A DNA stretch of 64,000 nucleotides from contig NZ_CABPSA010000004.1 of assembly GCF_902459615.1 (NCBI RefSeq), positions 124,001 through 188,000 on the forward strand. Direction: 5' to 3'. The notes below the pieces were generated by a model. It did not search any database, was not told the DNA's origin, and saw only the letters and a program-made list of their open reading frames with translations. This DNA comes from Pandoraea commovens. Lineage in GTDB: Bacteria > Pseudomonadota > Gammaproteobacteria > Burkholderiales > Burkholderiaceae. Position numbers and translations under genes: made by a program. The stretch's first letter is position 1. Each line of letters opens with the position of its first letter. Shown one piece after another: positions 37,427 to 46,565 of this stretch.

Positions 37427-38578
37427 ATGAAAAGCACCATGACCAAGTTGCTGAGCGCACTTGTCGCGACGGGGATGGTGGCTGCGGCCCACGCAGCCGA
37501 TCTGAAGATCGGTGTGGCCGAAGCACTGTCGGGTGGCGCTGCGCAATACGGCGCGGCCATCAAGAACGGTTTCCAGCTTGCCGCTGACGAGATCAATGCC
37601 GCAGGTGGTATCAACGGCAACAAGCTCGTGCTTCAGATCGAAGACGAGCAGGGCAAGAAGGAAGAGGCGATCAACGTCTTCAAGAAGCTGATCTTCCAGG
37701 ACAAGGTGCTCATGGTCTTCGGCCCGACGCTGTCGAACTCGGCGCAGGCTGCCGATCCGATCGCGCAAGCCGGCAAGACGGTCGCGTTCGGCACGTCCAA
37801 CACGGCTGACGGCATTACCTCCATCGGCGATTTCATCTTCCGCAACTCGGTGACCGAAGCCGACGTGCTGCCGGAGACCATCAAGGTCGCGGCCAAGCAC
37901 ACGGGCATCAAGAAGGTTGCCGTGCTGTACGGTAACGACGATGTCTTCACCAAGAGCGGCTACGACAACTTCAAGAAGGCGCTCGAAGACCTGAAGATCC
38001 CGGTCACGACGACCGAAACGTTCGCCAAGGGCGACGTGGACTTCAAGGCGCAGCTCACGAAGATCAAGGCATCGAACCCGGACGCCATCGTGCTGTCGGC
38101 GCTGATCGCCGAAGGCGCACCGATCATGGTGCAAGCCCGCCAACTGGGTATCAACGTGCCTTTCATCGGCGGCAACGGCATGAACTCGGTCAAGATCTTC
38201 GATCTGGCCAAGGGCAGCTCGGATGGCCTGTGGGTGGGTAGCCCGTGGTCGATCGAGAACGGCACGCCGGCCAACACGAAGTTCATCGCTTCCTACAAGG
38301 CGAAGTACAACGTGGCGCCGGATCAGTTCGCCGCACAGTCGTACGACGCGATGTACATCGCTGCGGGCGCGATCAAGAACGTGAAGATCTCCGGCAACCT
38401 CGAGGCCGACCGCAAGGCACTGCGCGATGCGCTGCCGAAGGTCACGCATGATGGCGCGACCGGCAAGTTTGCGTTCCGTCAGGCAATGGGCAAGGGCGGC
38501 AAGCCGGCTGGCTACGATGCACAACAAGCGCCGATCGTCAGCGTGACGAAGGGCGGCAAGTACGTCATCGAGAAGTAA
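37427..38578 (+). CDS. livJ: Branched-chain amino acid ABC transporter, substrate-binding protein
   Basis: A 383-residue periplasmic binding protein. The signal peptide (residues 1-24) ends AAAHA before ADLKIGVAEALSGG. The Leu/Ile/Val-binding fold shows typical segments: AAIKNGFQLAADEINAAGGI near residue 45 and KKVAVLYGNDDVF near 160. A strong GGAGG lies before the ATG. It is the first gene of a complete five-gene liv operon; the real substrate may be another amino acid or amide. Confidence 0.93.
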   Translation: MKSTMTKLLSALVATGMVAAAHAADLKIGVAEALSGGAAQYGAAIKNGFQLAADEINAAGGINGNKLVLQIEDEQGKKEEAINVFKKLIFQDKVLMVFGPTLSNSAQAADPIAQAGKTVAFGTSNTADGITSIGDFIFRNSVTEADVLPETIKVAAKHTGIKKVAVLYGNDDVFTKSGYDNFKKALEDLKIPVTTTETFAKGDVDFKAQLTKIKASNPDAIVLSALIAEGAPIMVQARQLGINVPFIGGNGMNSVKIFDLAKGSSDGLWVGSPWSIENGTPANTKFIASYKAKYNVAPDQFAAQSYDAMYIAAGAIKNVKISGNLEADRKALRDALPKVTHDGATGKFAFRQAMGKGGKPAGYDAQQAPIVSVTKGGKYVIEK

Positions 38579-38705
38579 GCCCGGCAGTACTTGAAGAAGT
38601 CCGCATGGGCGTAGGGCCGAAAGGCGCTACGCCCATCGGCGTTTCTGGTACACGTCGCACCCCCTTGCGACGCGTGCCTCCGTCCCTCAGGCTGGAATAC
38701 ACACC

Positions 38706-39587
38706 ATGCTGGAACAGCAACTCGTCAACGCGCTCTCCCTCGGGTGCGTGTACGCCTTGTTCGCGCTCGGGTTCACACTCGTGTTCGGCATCCTTGGCGT
38801 TATCAATCTCTCGCACGGCGCGGTCTTCATGGTCGGTGCCTATGCGGCACTGCAAGCCGTCGTGCATCTGCATCTGCCGCTGTGGGCGGCGATCGTGACG
38901 GCCGTGATCGTGTCGGGCCTGCTCGGCCTGGTCATCGACGTGCTCGTGCTCAAACCGCTGCGCAAGCGCGGTGCGCCTCACCTGATTCCGATGATCGCCA
39001 CCATTGGTGTGGGTATTTTGCTCAACAACGGTGTGCAGGGCATCTTCGGTGCAGAGAACCTGCGCTTCCCGTACGACCTCGTCTCGCAGGACACCCTGAC
39101 GGTGGCGGGCGTCCACATGACGGTGCTCGAACTTGCGATCATCTTCATTTCGTTCGCGCTGATGGCCGTACTCATCACCACGATCAAGAAGACGCAACTG
39201 GGACGTGCGCTGCGCGCAATCGCGGAGTCGCCGAAGGCGGCGTACCTGCTCGGCATCAACGTCGAAGGACTGTTCCTCGCCACGTCGTTCGCGGCAGCGG
39301 GTCTGGGCGGTATGGCGGGTGTGCTGATCGGCCTGTACTCCAACGCCGTGTTCCCGCTCATGGGGCAACCCATGCTGCACAAGGGCATCGCGGTGATCAT
39401 TCTCGGCGGCATGGGCGATATTCGCGGCGCGATGATCGGCGGCTTGTTCCTCGGCTTTGCCGAAGTGTTGTCGGTGGCCTACATCGGCTCGAACATGCGC
39501 GACGCCGTGGCGTTCGGCCTCTTGTTCCTGATCCTGCTGGTGCGTCCGCAGGGGTTGTTCGGCAAAGTGCTCGAACGCAAAGCGTAA
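38706..39587 (+). CDS. livH: Branched-chain amino acid ABC transporter, permease LivH
   Basis: A 293-residue permease of the LivH type with about eight membrane helices. The N-terminus LVNALSLGCVYALFALGFTL and the INLSHGAVFMVGAY segment are typical. The cytoplasmic loop that docks to the ATPase contains LGRALRAIAESPKAAYLLGI. It follows livJ by 127 bp and precedes livM by 13 bp. Confidence 0.95.
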   Translation: MLEQQLVNALSLGCVYALFALGFTLVFGILGVINLSHGAVFMVGAYAALQAVVHLHLPLWAAIVTAVIVSGLLGLVIDVLVLKPLRKRGAPHLIPMIATIGVGILLNNGVQGIFGAENLRFPYDLVSQDTLTVAGVHMTVLELAIIFISFALMAVLITTIKKTQLGRALRAIAESPKAAYLLGINVEGLFLATSFAAAGLGGMAGVLIGLYSNAVFPLMGQPMLHKGIAVIILGGMGDIRGAMIGGLFLGFAEVLSVAYIGSNMRDAVAFGLLFLILLVRPQGLFGKVLERKA

Positions 39588-39600
39588 TCACGGGGGCGCA

Positions 39601-40476
39601 ATGGACTGGTTCAATAATTTCTGGGCGGTATATAGCAATCTGGTGCTGACTCTCGGCACCAATGCGCTGCTGGCCCTGTCGATTTATCTCACGCTCTCGT
39701 GCGGCATGCTGGCGATGGCCAACGCCGCGTTCATGGGAATCGGTGCGTACACCGCAGCATTGCTGACGATGAACTACGACACGCCGTTTGCGGTGTCGCT
39801 GGCAGGCGGCATGGCAGCACCTGCGCTCGTCGCGTTCATCATCGGCAAGCCGACGCTGCGTCTGTCGGGCGTGTATCTGGCGATGGCGACGCTCGGTTTC
39901 GGCGAAGTCGTGCGCGTGCTCATCCTCAATACGGAAGACCTGACGGGCGGCGCGCTCGGTCTGAACGGCATTCCGCAACTCACGCAGTGGTGGCATGTGG
40001 CTGGCGCCGTCGTGATCGCGCTTGCCGTGCTGTGGCGTCTGCGTCGCTCCAAGGTTGGCCGTGCGTTCGAGGCGATCAAGGAAGACGAGACGGCTGCGGG
40101 GCTCATGGGCATCAACGTCACGGGTTACAAGATGCTGGCGTTCGTGCTCGGCGCGGTGCTGGCTGGTCTTGCCGGTGCCCTCAATGCGCATCTGACGTTC
40201 TTCATCGGACCGAACGAATTCGGCTTCGATCGCGGCGTCGAGATTCTGACGATGGCGATCCTCGGCGGTATCAATGGTCTCGTGGGTCCGGTGCTCGGCA
40301 GCACGATTCTGACGCTTCTGCCCGAATTGCTGCGCGCATTCAACGACTTCCGTCTCGTCGTCAACGGCTTGATTCTGGTGCTGATCGTGTTGTTCCTGCC
40401 CAAGGGCATCTGGGATCCGATGCGTTTTCGCCGTTGGTTCCGTGCCGGCAAGACGCGTTCGGCCTCTTCCACGTAA
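39601..40476 (+). CDS. livM: Branched-chain amino acid ABC transporter, permease LivM
   Basis: A 291-residue permease, the second membrane half of the transporter, with 8-10 hydrophobic helices. Family marks are TLSCGMLAMANAAFMGIGAY and the ATPase-docking loop RRSKVGRAFEAIKEDETAAG. It is at the length of short LivM versions and is preceded by GGGGGCGC before the ATG. It works as a heterodimer with LivH. Confidence 0.95.
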   Translation: MDWFNNFWAVYSNLVLTLGTNALLALSIYLTLSCGMLAMANAAFMGIGAYTAALLTMNYDTPFAVSLAGGMAAPALVAFIIGKPTLRLSGVYLAMATLGFGEVVRVLILNTEDLTGGALGLNGIPQLTQWWHVAGAVVIALAVLWRLRRSKVGRAFEAIKEDETAAGLMGINVTGYKMLAFVLGAVLAGLAGALNAHLTFFIGPNEFGFDRGVEILTMAILGGINGLVGPVLGSTILTLLPELLRAFNDFRLVVNGLILVLIVLFLPKGIWDPMRFRRWFRAGKTRSASST

Positions 40477-40494
40477 GCGGACGGGGAACACGAC

Positions 40495-41295
40495 ATGCTT
40501 AAGCTTTCCAATATTTCCAAGCGATTCGGCGGTCTGCACGTGCTGCAGGACGTCAACATCGAGGTGCCGCAGGGCACCATCTTCGGCCTGATCGGCCCGA
40601 ACGGTGCGGGCAAGACGACTGTCTTCAACCTGATCACGGGCTTGTTGCAGCCCACGGGCGGCAGCATCACGTTCAACGGTGAGAGTCTGGTCGGCGAAAA
40701 GCCGCACCGAATTACGCAGCGCGGTATTGCTCGCACGTTCCAGAACATCCGCATCTTCAAGGAGATGACGCTGATCGAGAACGTGGTGGTGGGCATGCAC
40801 CGTCACCTCTCGTATGGTCCGGCGGGCTTGCTGCTCTCGCTGCCGGGCTTCCGCGACATGGAGAAGCGCTCTCGCGAGCGTGCCCACGAACTGCTGTCGT
40901 GGGTCAAGCTCGACCACAAGGCGTACGACATTGCCGACAATCTTTCGTACGGCGATCAGCGCAAGCTCGAACTGGCGCGTGCGCTGGCGACCGAGCCCAA
41001 GCTGCTGCTGCTCGACGAGCCGGTCGCGGGCATGAACACCGGCGAGAAGGTCGACCTCATGAGCGAGATCGAGAACATCAAGGCACGTGGTTACACGATC
41101 TTCATGATCGAGCACGACATGCGTTTCGTGATGGGCTTGTGCGAGCGTATCGCGGTGCTGAACTTCGGACGCATCATCGCCGAGGGCAAGCCGGACGAGA
41201 TCAAGAACAACCCGCAGGTTATCGAAGCCTATCTGGGCCGCGATGACGACGACGATGTGGCTGCGTTGGCGGCTGGCGCGGAGGACAAGGCATGA
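40495..41295 (+). CDS. livG: Branched-chain amino acid ABC transporter, ATPase LivG
   Basis: A 266-residue ABC ATPase. Walker A is GPNGAGKTT near residues 36-44. The signature LSYGDQRKLELARAL is near residue 150 (LSYG instead of LSGG, which is usual in LivG), and Walker B is LLLLDEPVAGM. It overlaps livF by four bases (ATGA), so the two ATPases are coupled. Confidence 0.96.
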   Translation: MLKLSNISKRFGGLHVLQDVNIEVPQGTIFGLIGPNGAGKTTVFNLITGLLQPTGGSITFNGESLVGEKPHRITQRGIARTFQNIRIFKEMTLIENVVVGMHRHLSYGPAGLLLSLPGFRDMEKRSRERAHELLSWVKLDHKAYDIADNLSYGDQRKLELARALATEPKLLLLDEPVAGMNTGEKVDLMSEIENIKARGYTIFMIEHDMRFVMGLCERIAVLNFGRIIAEGKPDEIKNNPQVIEAYLGRDDDDDVAALAAGAEDKA

Positions 41296-42005
41296 GCGCG
41301 CTGCTCGAAGTGAAGGGCCTGAAAGTGGCCTACGGGCATATCGAGGCTGTGAAGGGCGTCGATTTTGCATTGCGCGAGCACGAAATCACCTCGCTCGTAG
41401 GCGCGAACGGGGCGGGTAAGTCCACCACGCTGCTGGCGCTGTCCGGCCTCATCAAGAAGCAGGCTGGCACGATTCTGTTCGAAGGCGAGGACATTGGCGG
41501 GCTGGCGCCCAACAAGATCGTGCAACGTGGGCTGGTGCAGGTGGCCGAGGGACGTGCCACGCTCACGACGATGTCCGTTCGCGAGAACCTCGAACTGGGG
41601 GCCTACACGCGCCGTGACAAGCAGAACGTGAAGCCCGATCTGGACAAGGTGCTGGAGCGTTTTCCGCGACTCGCCGAGCGGATCGACCAGATGGCCGGGA
41701 ACCTGTCGGGCGGCGAGCAACAGATGCTGGCGATCGGTCGTGCGTTGATGGCGCGCCCGAAACTGTTGCTGCTCGATGAACCGTCCATGGGCCTCGCGCC
41801 AATCATCGTCCAGGGCATTTTCGCAACGCTCAAAGAGATCAACGCCGACGGCCTGACCATCTTCCTGGTCGAGCAGAACGTGCGTCAGGCGCTGAAGATT
41901 GCGCAGCACGGCTATGTGCTGGAGACGGGCAAAGTCGTGCTCGACGACACCGGCCGTAATCTGCTGGGCAATCCGCGAGTGCTGGAGGCGTATCTGGGCG
42001 GTTAA
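41292..42005 (+). CDS. livF: Branched-chain amino acid ABC transporter, ATPase LivF
   Basis: A 237-residue ABC ATPase, the partner of LivG. Walker A is GANGAGKST near residue 38, signature LSGGEQQMLAIGRAL near residue 137, Walker B LLLLDEPSMGLAP. It is the last gene of the liv operon; a terminator follows about 90 bp later. Confidence 0.96.
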   Translation: MSALLEVKGLKVAYGHIEAVKGVDFALREHEITSLVGANGAGKSTTLLALSGLIKKQAGTILFEGEDIGGLAPNKIVQRGLVQVAEGRATLTTMSVRENLELGAYTRRDKQNVKPDLDKVLERFPRLAERIDQMAGNLSGGEQQMLAIGRALMARPKLLLLDEPSMGLAPIIVQGIFATLKEINADGLTIFLVEQNVRQALKIAQHGYVLETGKVVLDDTGRNLLGNPRVLEAYLGG

Positions 42006-42322
42006 GTTCCACGCAACGGCGTTTTTGAAACGGACGTACGACCGTACGGGCGTTTGAGATGAGACGCTGTGCGGCCACCAGACGATGTGACGCTAGCGGC
42101 GTCGACGGGGGATCTGCGGATGCCTCGTCGACGCCGTTTTTCGTTAGTAGCCAATGGGGTGTATCACAGGCCAATGCGGGCGGCACGGGCACTGTCGCGG
42201 CCACAGATTGGCAGTCGGGCGGAATTGGTGCATGCTGCCGCTAATTGCCCGCGACACGTCTGCGCGGCGTCGTTTTGGGAGATGCCATACCGGCATCCTG
42301 CTCGGCACAGCAAGAGGGATCC
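42006..42322. other. Intergenic region between liv operon and diguanylate cyclase
   Basis: A 317-bp region without a convincing gene. Its first third holds the liv operon terminator (42097-42142). The remainder should contain the promoter of the diguanylate cyclase gene, but I see no clear -35/-10 pair. Confidence 0.5.
42097..42142 (+). terminator. Terminator of the liv operon
   Basis: A 10-bp stem, CGGCGTCGAC (42097-42106) with GTCGACGCCG (42127-42136), extended inside by GGGG with CCTC, followed by TTTTT. The loop is longer than usual. Confidence 0.8.
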
Positions 42323-43762
42323 ATGGACGGCTTTCTGATGGAGCGTGCATCGCGAGGGCAACGGGCGTTTGCCGGCTGTCTGGCGATCGCCATCCTCGCT
42401 GCCTTGATACTCGCGGCACCGCAAGCCACGACTGTGCTGCCCGCGGTCGCGCCGTTCCTGCCGATGTGCGGGCTGACGGTGTTCACGACGGCCACTATTG
42501 TTGCGTACTTGCTCTGCGGACAGTTCCAGGTGGCGCGTCTGCCCGTCTTCGGCTTGCTGGCGGGCGCTTACGCCTTTACGGCGCTCACCGTCGCCATGCA
42601 GTTGCTCACCTTTCCGGGGCTCTTCGCGCCGGACGGGCTATTCGGCGCAAGGCCAACGACCTCCGGGTGGATCTGGGTTTTCTGGCACGCGGGTTTTCCT
42701 ACGTTCGTCCTGATCGCCATGATCTCGCGACGCCTGTTCGCGCCCCAATCCATCACGCAATTGCCCTCACCGGGTAAGGGCATCGGCATCTATATCGGCA
42801 TTCCACTGGCCGTCGGCGTCCTGCTTTGTCTGGCGGCATTGATCGTCCCCCTTCCACCGGCGCTATCGCCTGCCACATCCCCTGGCGATTTCTCCAGCGG
42901 CGGTGTCGGTATCGTGCTGCTGGTGCTGAACCTTGTTGCGCTCGGGGCCGTGCTGGGCATCGGGCGGTTGCGCACGGTACTCGACCTCTGGGTGGCGCTT
43001 GCTGTGCTTGCCTGCGTGACGGACACGGTACTCAGCCTGATGAGTACGGTTCGCTTCTCACTGGGTTGGTATCTCGCGCGCTTTTTCAGTATGTCGGCGC
43101 CGGGGCTGCTGGTCTGCGTGCTCGTGTGGGAAGTGACGCGGCTGTATCGCGAACTCACCCGGGCGCACCTGCGCCTCATCGAATACAGCAATCGTGACGC
43201 CCTGACCGGTATCTACAACCGCCGGTATTTCAACGACCGATTCCCCAGTGATTACGAGCAGGCGCGCCGTGCGGGGCGACCGCTTTCGCTGCTGATGATC
43301 GACGTCGACTATTTCAAACGCTACAACGACGCCTACGGTCACCCGGTGGGCGACGAGTGCCTTGAGCATGTCGCGCTTGCGCTGATGCGGGCCACGCATC
43401 GGCCAGCCGATCTCGTCGCCCGCTACGGCGGCGAGGAGTTCGTGATCGTGCTGCCCGATACGGACGAGCGTGGCGCGCTGTTCGTGGCGACTCGGGTCAC
43501 GGAGAGCGTACGTGCGTTGGCGAAGCCTTGCCCGGGACCGCAAGGACGTGTCACCGTCAGTGTCGGGTGCGCAACCAACGTACCGCAGCAGGGGAATGCC
43601 CGAGACATGCCTGACCGGCTGATCGCGCTAGCGGACGAAGCACTCTACGCAGCCAAGCGTCTTGGCCGCGATCGTGTTCAGGTTGCGCAGGGATTGCCGT
43701 CCGATGGTGAGGACGTTGGCGGCGCGGCTGCTGATGCGCCGCGTGCCAATCTGAGTGCGTGA
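42323..43762 (+). CDS. Membrane diguanylate cyclase (GGDEF)
   Basis: A 479-residue protein that makes c-di-GMP at the inner membrane. About eight hydrophobic segments form an N-terminal sensor region (residues about 15-290), of the MASE type in appearance. A GGDEF domain follows. It begins at about residue 290 (YSNRDALTGIYNRRYF), the active-site motif is GGEEF near residue 373, and an RxxD inhibitory site (RPAD) stands five residues before it, so product inhibition is expected. The ATG at 42323 has AGAGGGA upstream; the longer frame is spurious. No EAL domain is present. Confidence 0.93.
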   Translation: MDGFLMERASRGQRAFAGCLAIAILAALILAAPQATTVLPAVAPFLPMCGLTVFTTATIVAYLLCGQFQVARLPVFGLLAGAYAFTALTVAMQLLTFPGLFAPDGLFGARPTTSGWIWVFWHAGFPTFVLIAMISRRLFAPQSITQLPSPGKGIGIYIGIPLAVGVLLCLAALIVPLPPALSPATSPGDFSSGGVGIVLLVLNLVALGAVLGIGRLRTVLDLWVALAVLACVTDTVLSLMSTVRFSLGWYLARFFSMSAPGLLVCVLVWEVTRLYRELTRAHLRLIEYSNRDALTGIYNRRYFNDRFPSDYEQARRAGRPLSLLMIDVDYFKRYNDAYGHPVGDECLEHVALALMRATHRPADLVARYGGEEFVIVLPDTDERGALFVATRVTESVRALAKPCPGPQGRVTVSVGCATNVPQQGNARDMPDRLIALADEALYAAKRLGRDRVQVAQGLPSDGEDVGGAAADAPRANLSA

Positions 43763-43818
43763 GCTAGTGCGTGGGTAGGTGTCTGAGCCGATCGGCACAG
43801 ACACCGAAGCGAGTCGCG

Positions 43819-44307
43819 TCAGACGCGCTCGTAAGTCACGAACGAATAGTCGAAATCGTTCGGGGCAGGGGAGTGATGCGTTTCGCGTGCCGTCTCACGC
43901 CATTGGGCGGCGGGGAGGTCCGGGAAGTGCGCATCGCCCTCGAACGCTTTGGCGATCTCCGTTACGACGACCTTGTCTGCACTGGCAAGCGATTCGGCAT
44001 ACAGCTGCGCACCGCCGATCAGACAAATTTCCTCCACACCGACGCACAGCCGCATGGCATCCACCAGCGAGCCAGCGACTTCGCAGCCGTCGATTTTCAG
44101 GTCGGGATTGCGGGAAACCACAATGTTGCGACGTCCGGGCAGCGGACGTCCGATCGAGTCGAACGTCTTGCGTCCCATGACGATGGGCTTGCCCAGCGTG
44201 GTGCGCTTGAAGTGTGCAAGGTCTTCCGGCAAACGCCACGGCAACTGATTGTCACGCCCGATCACGCCATTCTCGGCGCGGGCGACCACAAGCGTCAGAA
44301 TCGTCAT
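43819..44307 (-). CDS. folA: Dihydrofolate reductase
   Basis: A 162-residue NADPH-dependent enzyme that regenerates tetrahydrofolate, the target of trimethoprim. The active-site segment [20 protein letters not shown] at residues 13-32 has the usual Trp and acidic residue, and [17 protein letters not shown] follows. The ATG overlaps the thyA stop by four bases, so the thyA-folA pair is an operon; folA uses the dihydrofolate that thyA produces. Confidence 0.97.
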   Translation of the reverse strand: MTILTLVVARAENGVIGRDNQLPWRLPEDLAHFKRTTLGKPIVMGRKTFDSIGRPLPGRRNIVVSRNPDLKIDGCEVAGSLVDAMRLCVGVEEICLIGGAQLYAESLASADKVVVTEIAKAFEGDAHFPDLPAAQWRETARETHHSPAPNDFDYSFVTYERV

Positions 44308-45098
44308 ACGGCCACCGGCGCCTTGATGTGCGGATGTGCTTCGTATCCGGTGATATGGAAGTCTTCGAACTTGTAATCGAAGATCGAATCGGGCTTGCGC
44401 GCGATCTCCAGCTTAGGCAGCGGGAACGGCGCGCGCGCGAGCTGCGTCTGCACCTGTTCGAGGTGATTGTTGTACAGATGGCAGTCGCCACCGGTCCAGA
44501 TGAAGTCACCCACATCCAGGCCCGTTTGCTGCGCCACCATGTGCGTCAACAATGCGTAGCTGGCGATGTTGAACGGCACCCCGAGGAAGATGTCCGCACT
44601 ACGCTGATAAAGCTGGCAGGACAACTTGCCATCGGCGACGTAGAACTGGAAGAACGCATGGCACGGAGGCAGCGCCATACGCGGAATCTCGCCGACGTTC
44701 CATGCGGACACGATCAGGCGGCGTGAGTCCGGTGTCGAGCGGATCTGGTCCACGATCTGCGTAATCTGGTCGATGTGACCGCCATCGGGTGTCGGCCACG
44801 AGCGCCATTGCGCGCCGTAGACGGGGCCGAGTTCACCCTCGGCATCCGCCCATTCGTTCCAGATGGAGACGCCGTTTTCCTGCAAATAGCGCACGTTGGT
44901 GCTGCCTTGCAGGAACCACAGCAGTTCATGCACGATCGATTTGATGTGCACTTTTTTCGTGGTGACGAGCGGGAACCCTTCCTGCAGGTCGAAGCGCATC
45001 TGATAGCCGAACACCGAGCGCGTGCCCGTGCCCGTGCGGTCGGTTTTGTCTGTGCCATGTTCGAGTACATGGCGCATGAAGTCTAGGTACTGTTTCAT
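44304..45098 (-). CDS. thyA: Thymidylate synthase
   Basis: A 264-residue enzyme that methylates dUMP to dTMP using methylenetetrahydrofolate. The catalytic Cys is in [12 protein letters not shown] near residue 147, followed by [19 protein letters not shown]. The length equals that of the E. coli enzyme. It is first in the thyA-folA operon. Confidence 0.98.
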   Translation of the reverse strand: MKQYLDFMRHVLEHGTDKTDRTGTGTRSVFGYQMRFDLQEGFPLVTTKKVHIKSIVHELLWFLQGSTNVRYLQENGVSIWNEWADAEGELGPVYGAQWRSWPTPDGGHIDQITQIVDQIRSTPDSRRLIVSAWNVGEIPRMALPPCHAFFQFYVADGKLSCQLYQRSADIFLGVPFNIASYALLTHMVAQQTGLDVGDFIWTGGDCHLYNNHLEQVQTQLARAPFPLPKLEIARKPDSIFDYKFEDFHITGYEAHPHIKAPVAV

Positions 45099-45157
45099 AG
45101 GCCCATCCGTTTTGCGGGATTTTACCAGCCTCCGAGTGACGTGGTACTTGCCTGCGG

Positions 45158-46267
45158 TCAGACGGCGGCCTGAGCGGCGGCGAATGCCACCGGATGCTGC
45201 ACCGTCAGGCGTAGTCCGACGCGGTCGCCGACCTCATGCGTCAGTTCGCCGTCGACGCGCGCGACCACTTCGATGCCGGACGCGAGACGCAGCGTGTACA
45301 ACTGATCGGCCCCGCGAAATGCACGACGTACGAGTGTGGCTTCGAACGGACTTGCGGGGTCGTGGGCAATGTCGTCTGCGCGAAGCAGGACGTCGACACT
45401 TACGGGGTAAGTATCGCGGGCGGCGTTTCGGATCAGCTTGTCGGCGAGCGTGGGCGAGACGGCGATTTCTCCGATTTCAAGCGAGATACCCCCGCCATCG
45501 ACGTTGCCCCGGAACGTGCCGGGAATGAGCGCGCCGCGCCCGATAAAGTCTGCGACGACCCGATTGGCCGGGGTCCGCCAGAGTTCACGTGCCGGGGACC
45601 ACTGCGCGATGGCGCCCGCGTGCATGACGCCAATGCGGTCGGCCATCGCGAAGGCTTCATGCTGATCGTGCGTGACGAGAATCGCCGTCGCGCCGCTGGC
45701 TCGAATGATCTCCCGAACCTCCACGGCCAGACGCTCGCGCAGGTCGAGGTCGAGGTTCGAGAAGGGCTCGTCGAGGAGGAGCAATGCAGGCGCGGGTGCC
45801 AAGGCGCGGGCAAGCGCCACGCGTTGTTGTTGCCCCCCGGACAGTTCATGCGGGTACTTCTTTAATGTTCCCGCCAGACCGACCCGCTCGGCCAGCATCT
45901 CGACGCGAGCCTGACGCTCCACTCGCGCCGTGCGGCTAATGCCAAAGCCGATGTTTTGCGCGACGTTCAGGTGTGGAAACAACGCGTAGTCCTGGAACAC
46001 CACGCCGACGTGACGCCGCTCAGGCGGCTCACTCAACTGCGCGTTGGCGACTTCGTGGCCATCAAGCACGATCCGGCCGCCGGCCAGTGGCTCGAAACCG
46101 CACACCGCACGCAGCACCGTCGTCTTACCGCATCCCGATGGGCCCAGCAGGCAGCCGATCTCACCGCGCGCCAGGGACAGCGACAGATCACGAACCGCGA
46201 TATGCGTCTGACCTGTGGTGTCGTAGCTAACGGAGATGTGGTCGAGCAGGAGATAAGGCAGTGGCAT
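45158..46267 (-). CDS. ABC transporter ATPase, Fe(III)-type (FbpC-like)
   Basis: A 369-residue ABC ATPase of the iron/sulfate/polyamine class. Walker [10 protein letters not shown] is near residue 43, Q-loop [12 protein letters not shown], signature [15 protein letters not shown] near 140, and Walker [15 protein letters not shown]-terminal TOBE-like domain follows from about residue 250. It is divergent from the two-domain permease at 46566, and the two should form one importer. Which metal or other substrate is carried cannot be settled, since no binding protein is in the window. Confidence 0.9.
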   Translation of the reverse strand: MPLPYLLLDHISVSYDTTGQTHIAVRDLSLSLARGEIGCLLGPSGCGKTTVLRAVCGFEPLAGGRIVLDGHEVANAQLSEPPERRHVGVVFQDYALFPHLNVAQNIGFGISRTARVERQARVEMLAERVGLAGTLKKYPHELSGGQQQRVALARALAPAPALLLLDEPFSNLDLDLRERLAVEVREIIRASGATAILVTHDQHEAFAMADRIGVMHAGAIAQWSPARELWRTPANRVVADFIGRGALIPGTFRGNVDGGGISLEIGEIAVSPTLADKLIRNAARDTYPVSVDVLLRADDIAHDPASPFEATLVRRAFRGADQLYTLRLASGIEVVARVDGELTHEVGDRVGLRLTVQHPVAFAAAQAAV

Positions 46268-46381
46268 TGGTGTCGTAACGAACGTAGGTCGGGACGGGGT
46301 CGCGGGGGAATTCAGGTAAGCGAACGGCGGCTTTGCAAAAAGCGCGGGCACTTTCCGTGAGTGGCCGCGTCAGAGTCGCAG

Positions 46382-46421
46382 TTGCGAATGCGTATAATTT
46401 ACAACGCATTTGCAACGCATT
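46382..46421. promoter_or_regulatory. Operator-like repeats between the iron-type ABC genes
   Basis: In the 298-bp divergent region, a TATAAT (46393-46398) sits between AATGCGT (46387-46393) and ACGCATT (46404-46410), an inverted repeat. A direct repeat of CAACGCATT follows (46402-46410 and 46413-46421). Repeats around a -10 element suggest a repressor site. Fur is a plausible candidate given the transporter type, but the match to its consensus is weak. Confidence 0.45.
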
Positions 46422-46565
46422 AGACCGGAGAATACCTCGCGGTTCCCTCAGGCAATACGTACTTTAAGTAGTCTGAGGCTTGAGGACGATGGCCGACGAC
46501 GTAGATTTGTTTTCCATTTTCCACGCATTCACCGCTTTTCCTGACCCCAATCCCGACCTTTCCTG

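Noticed and set aside
39397-41370. A 657-codon minus-strand frame opposite livHMG
   Set aside because: Shadow of the liv genes, rich in Arg, His and Gln.
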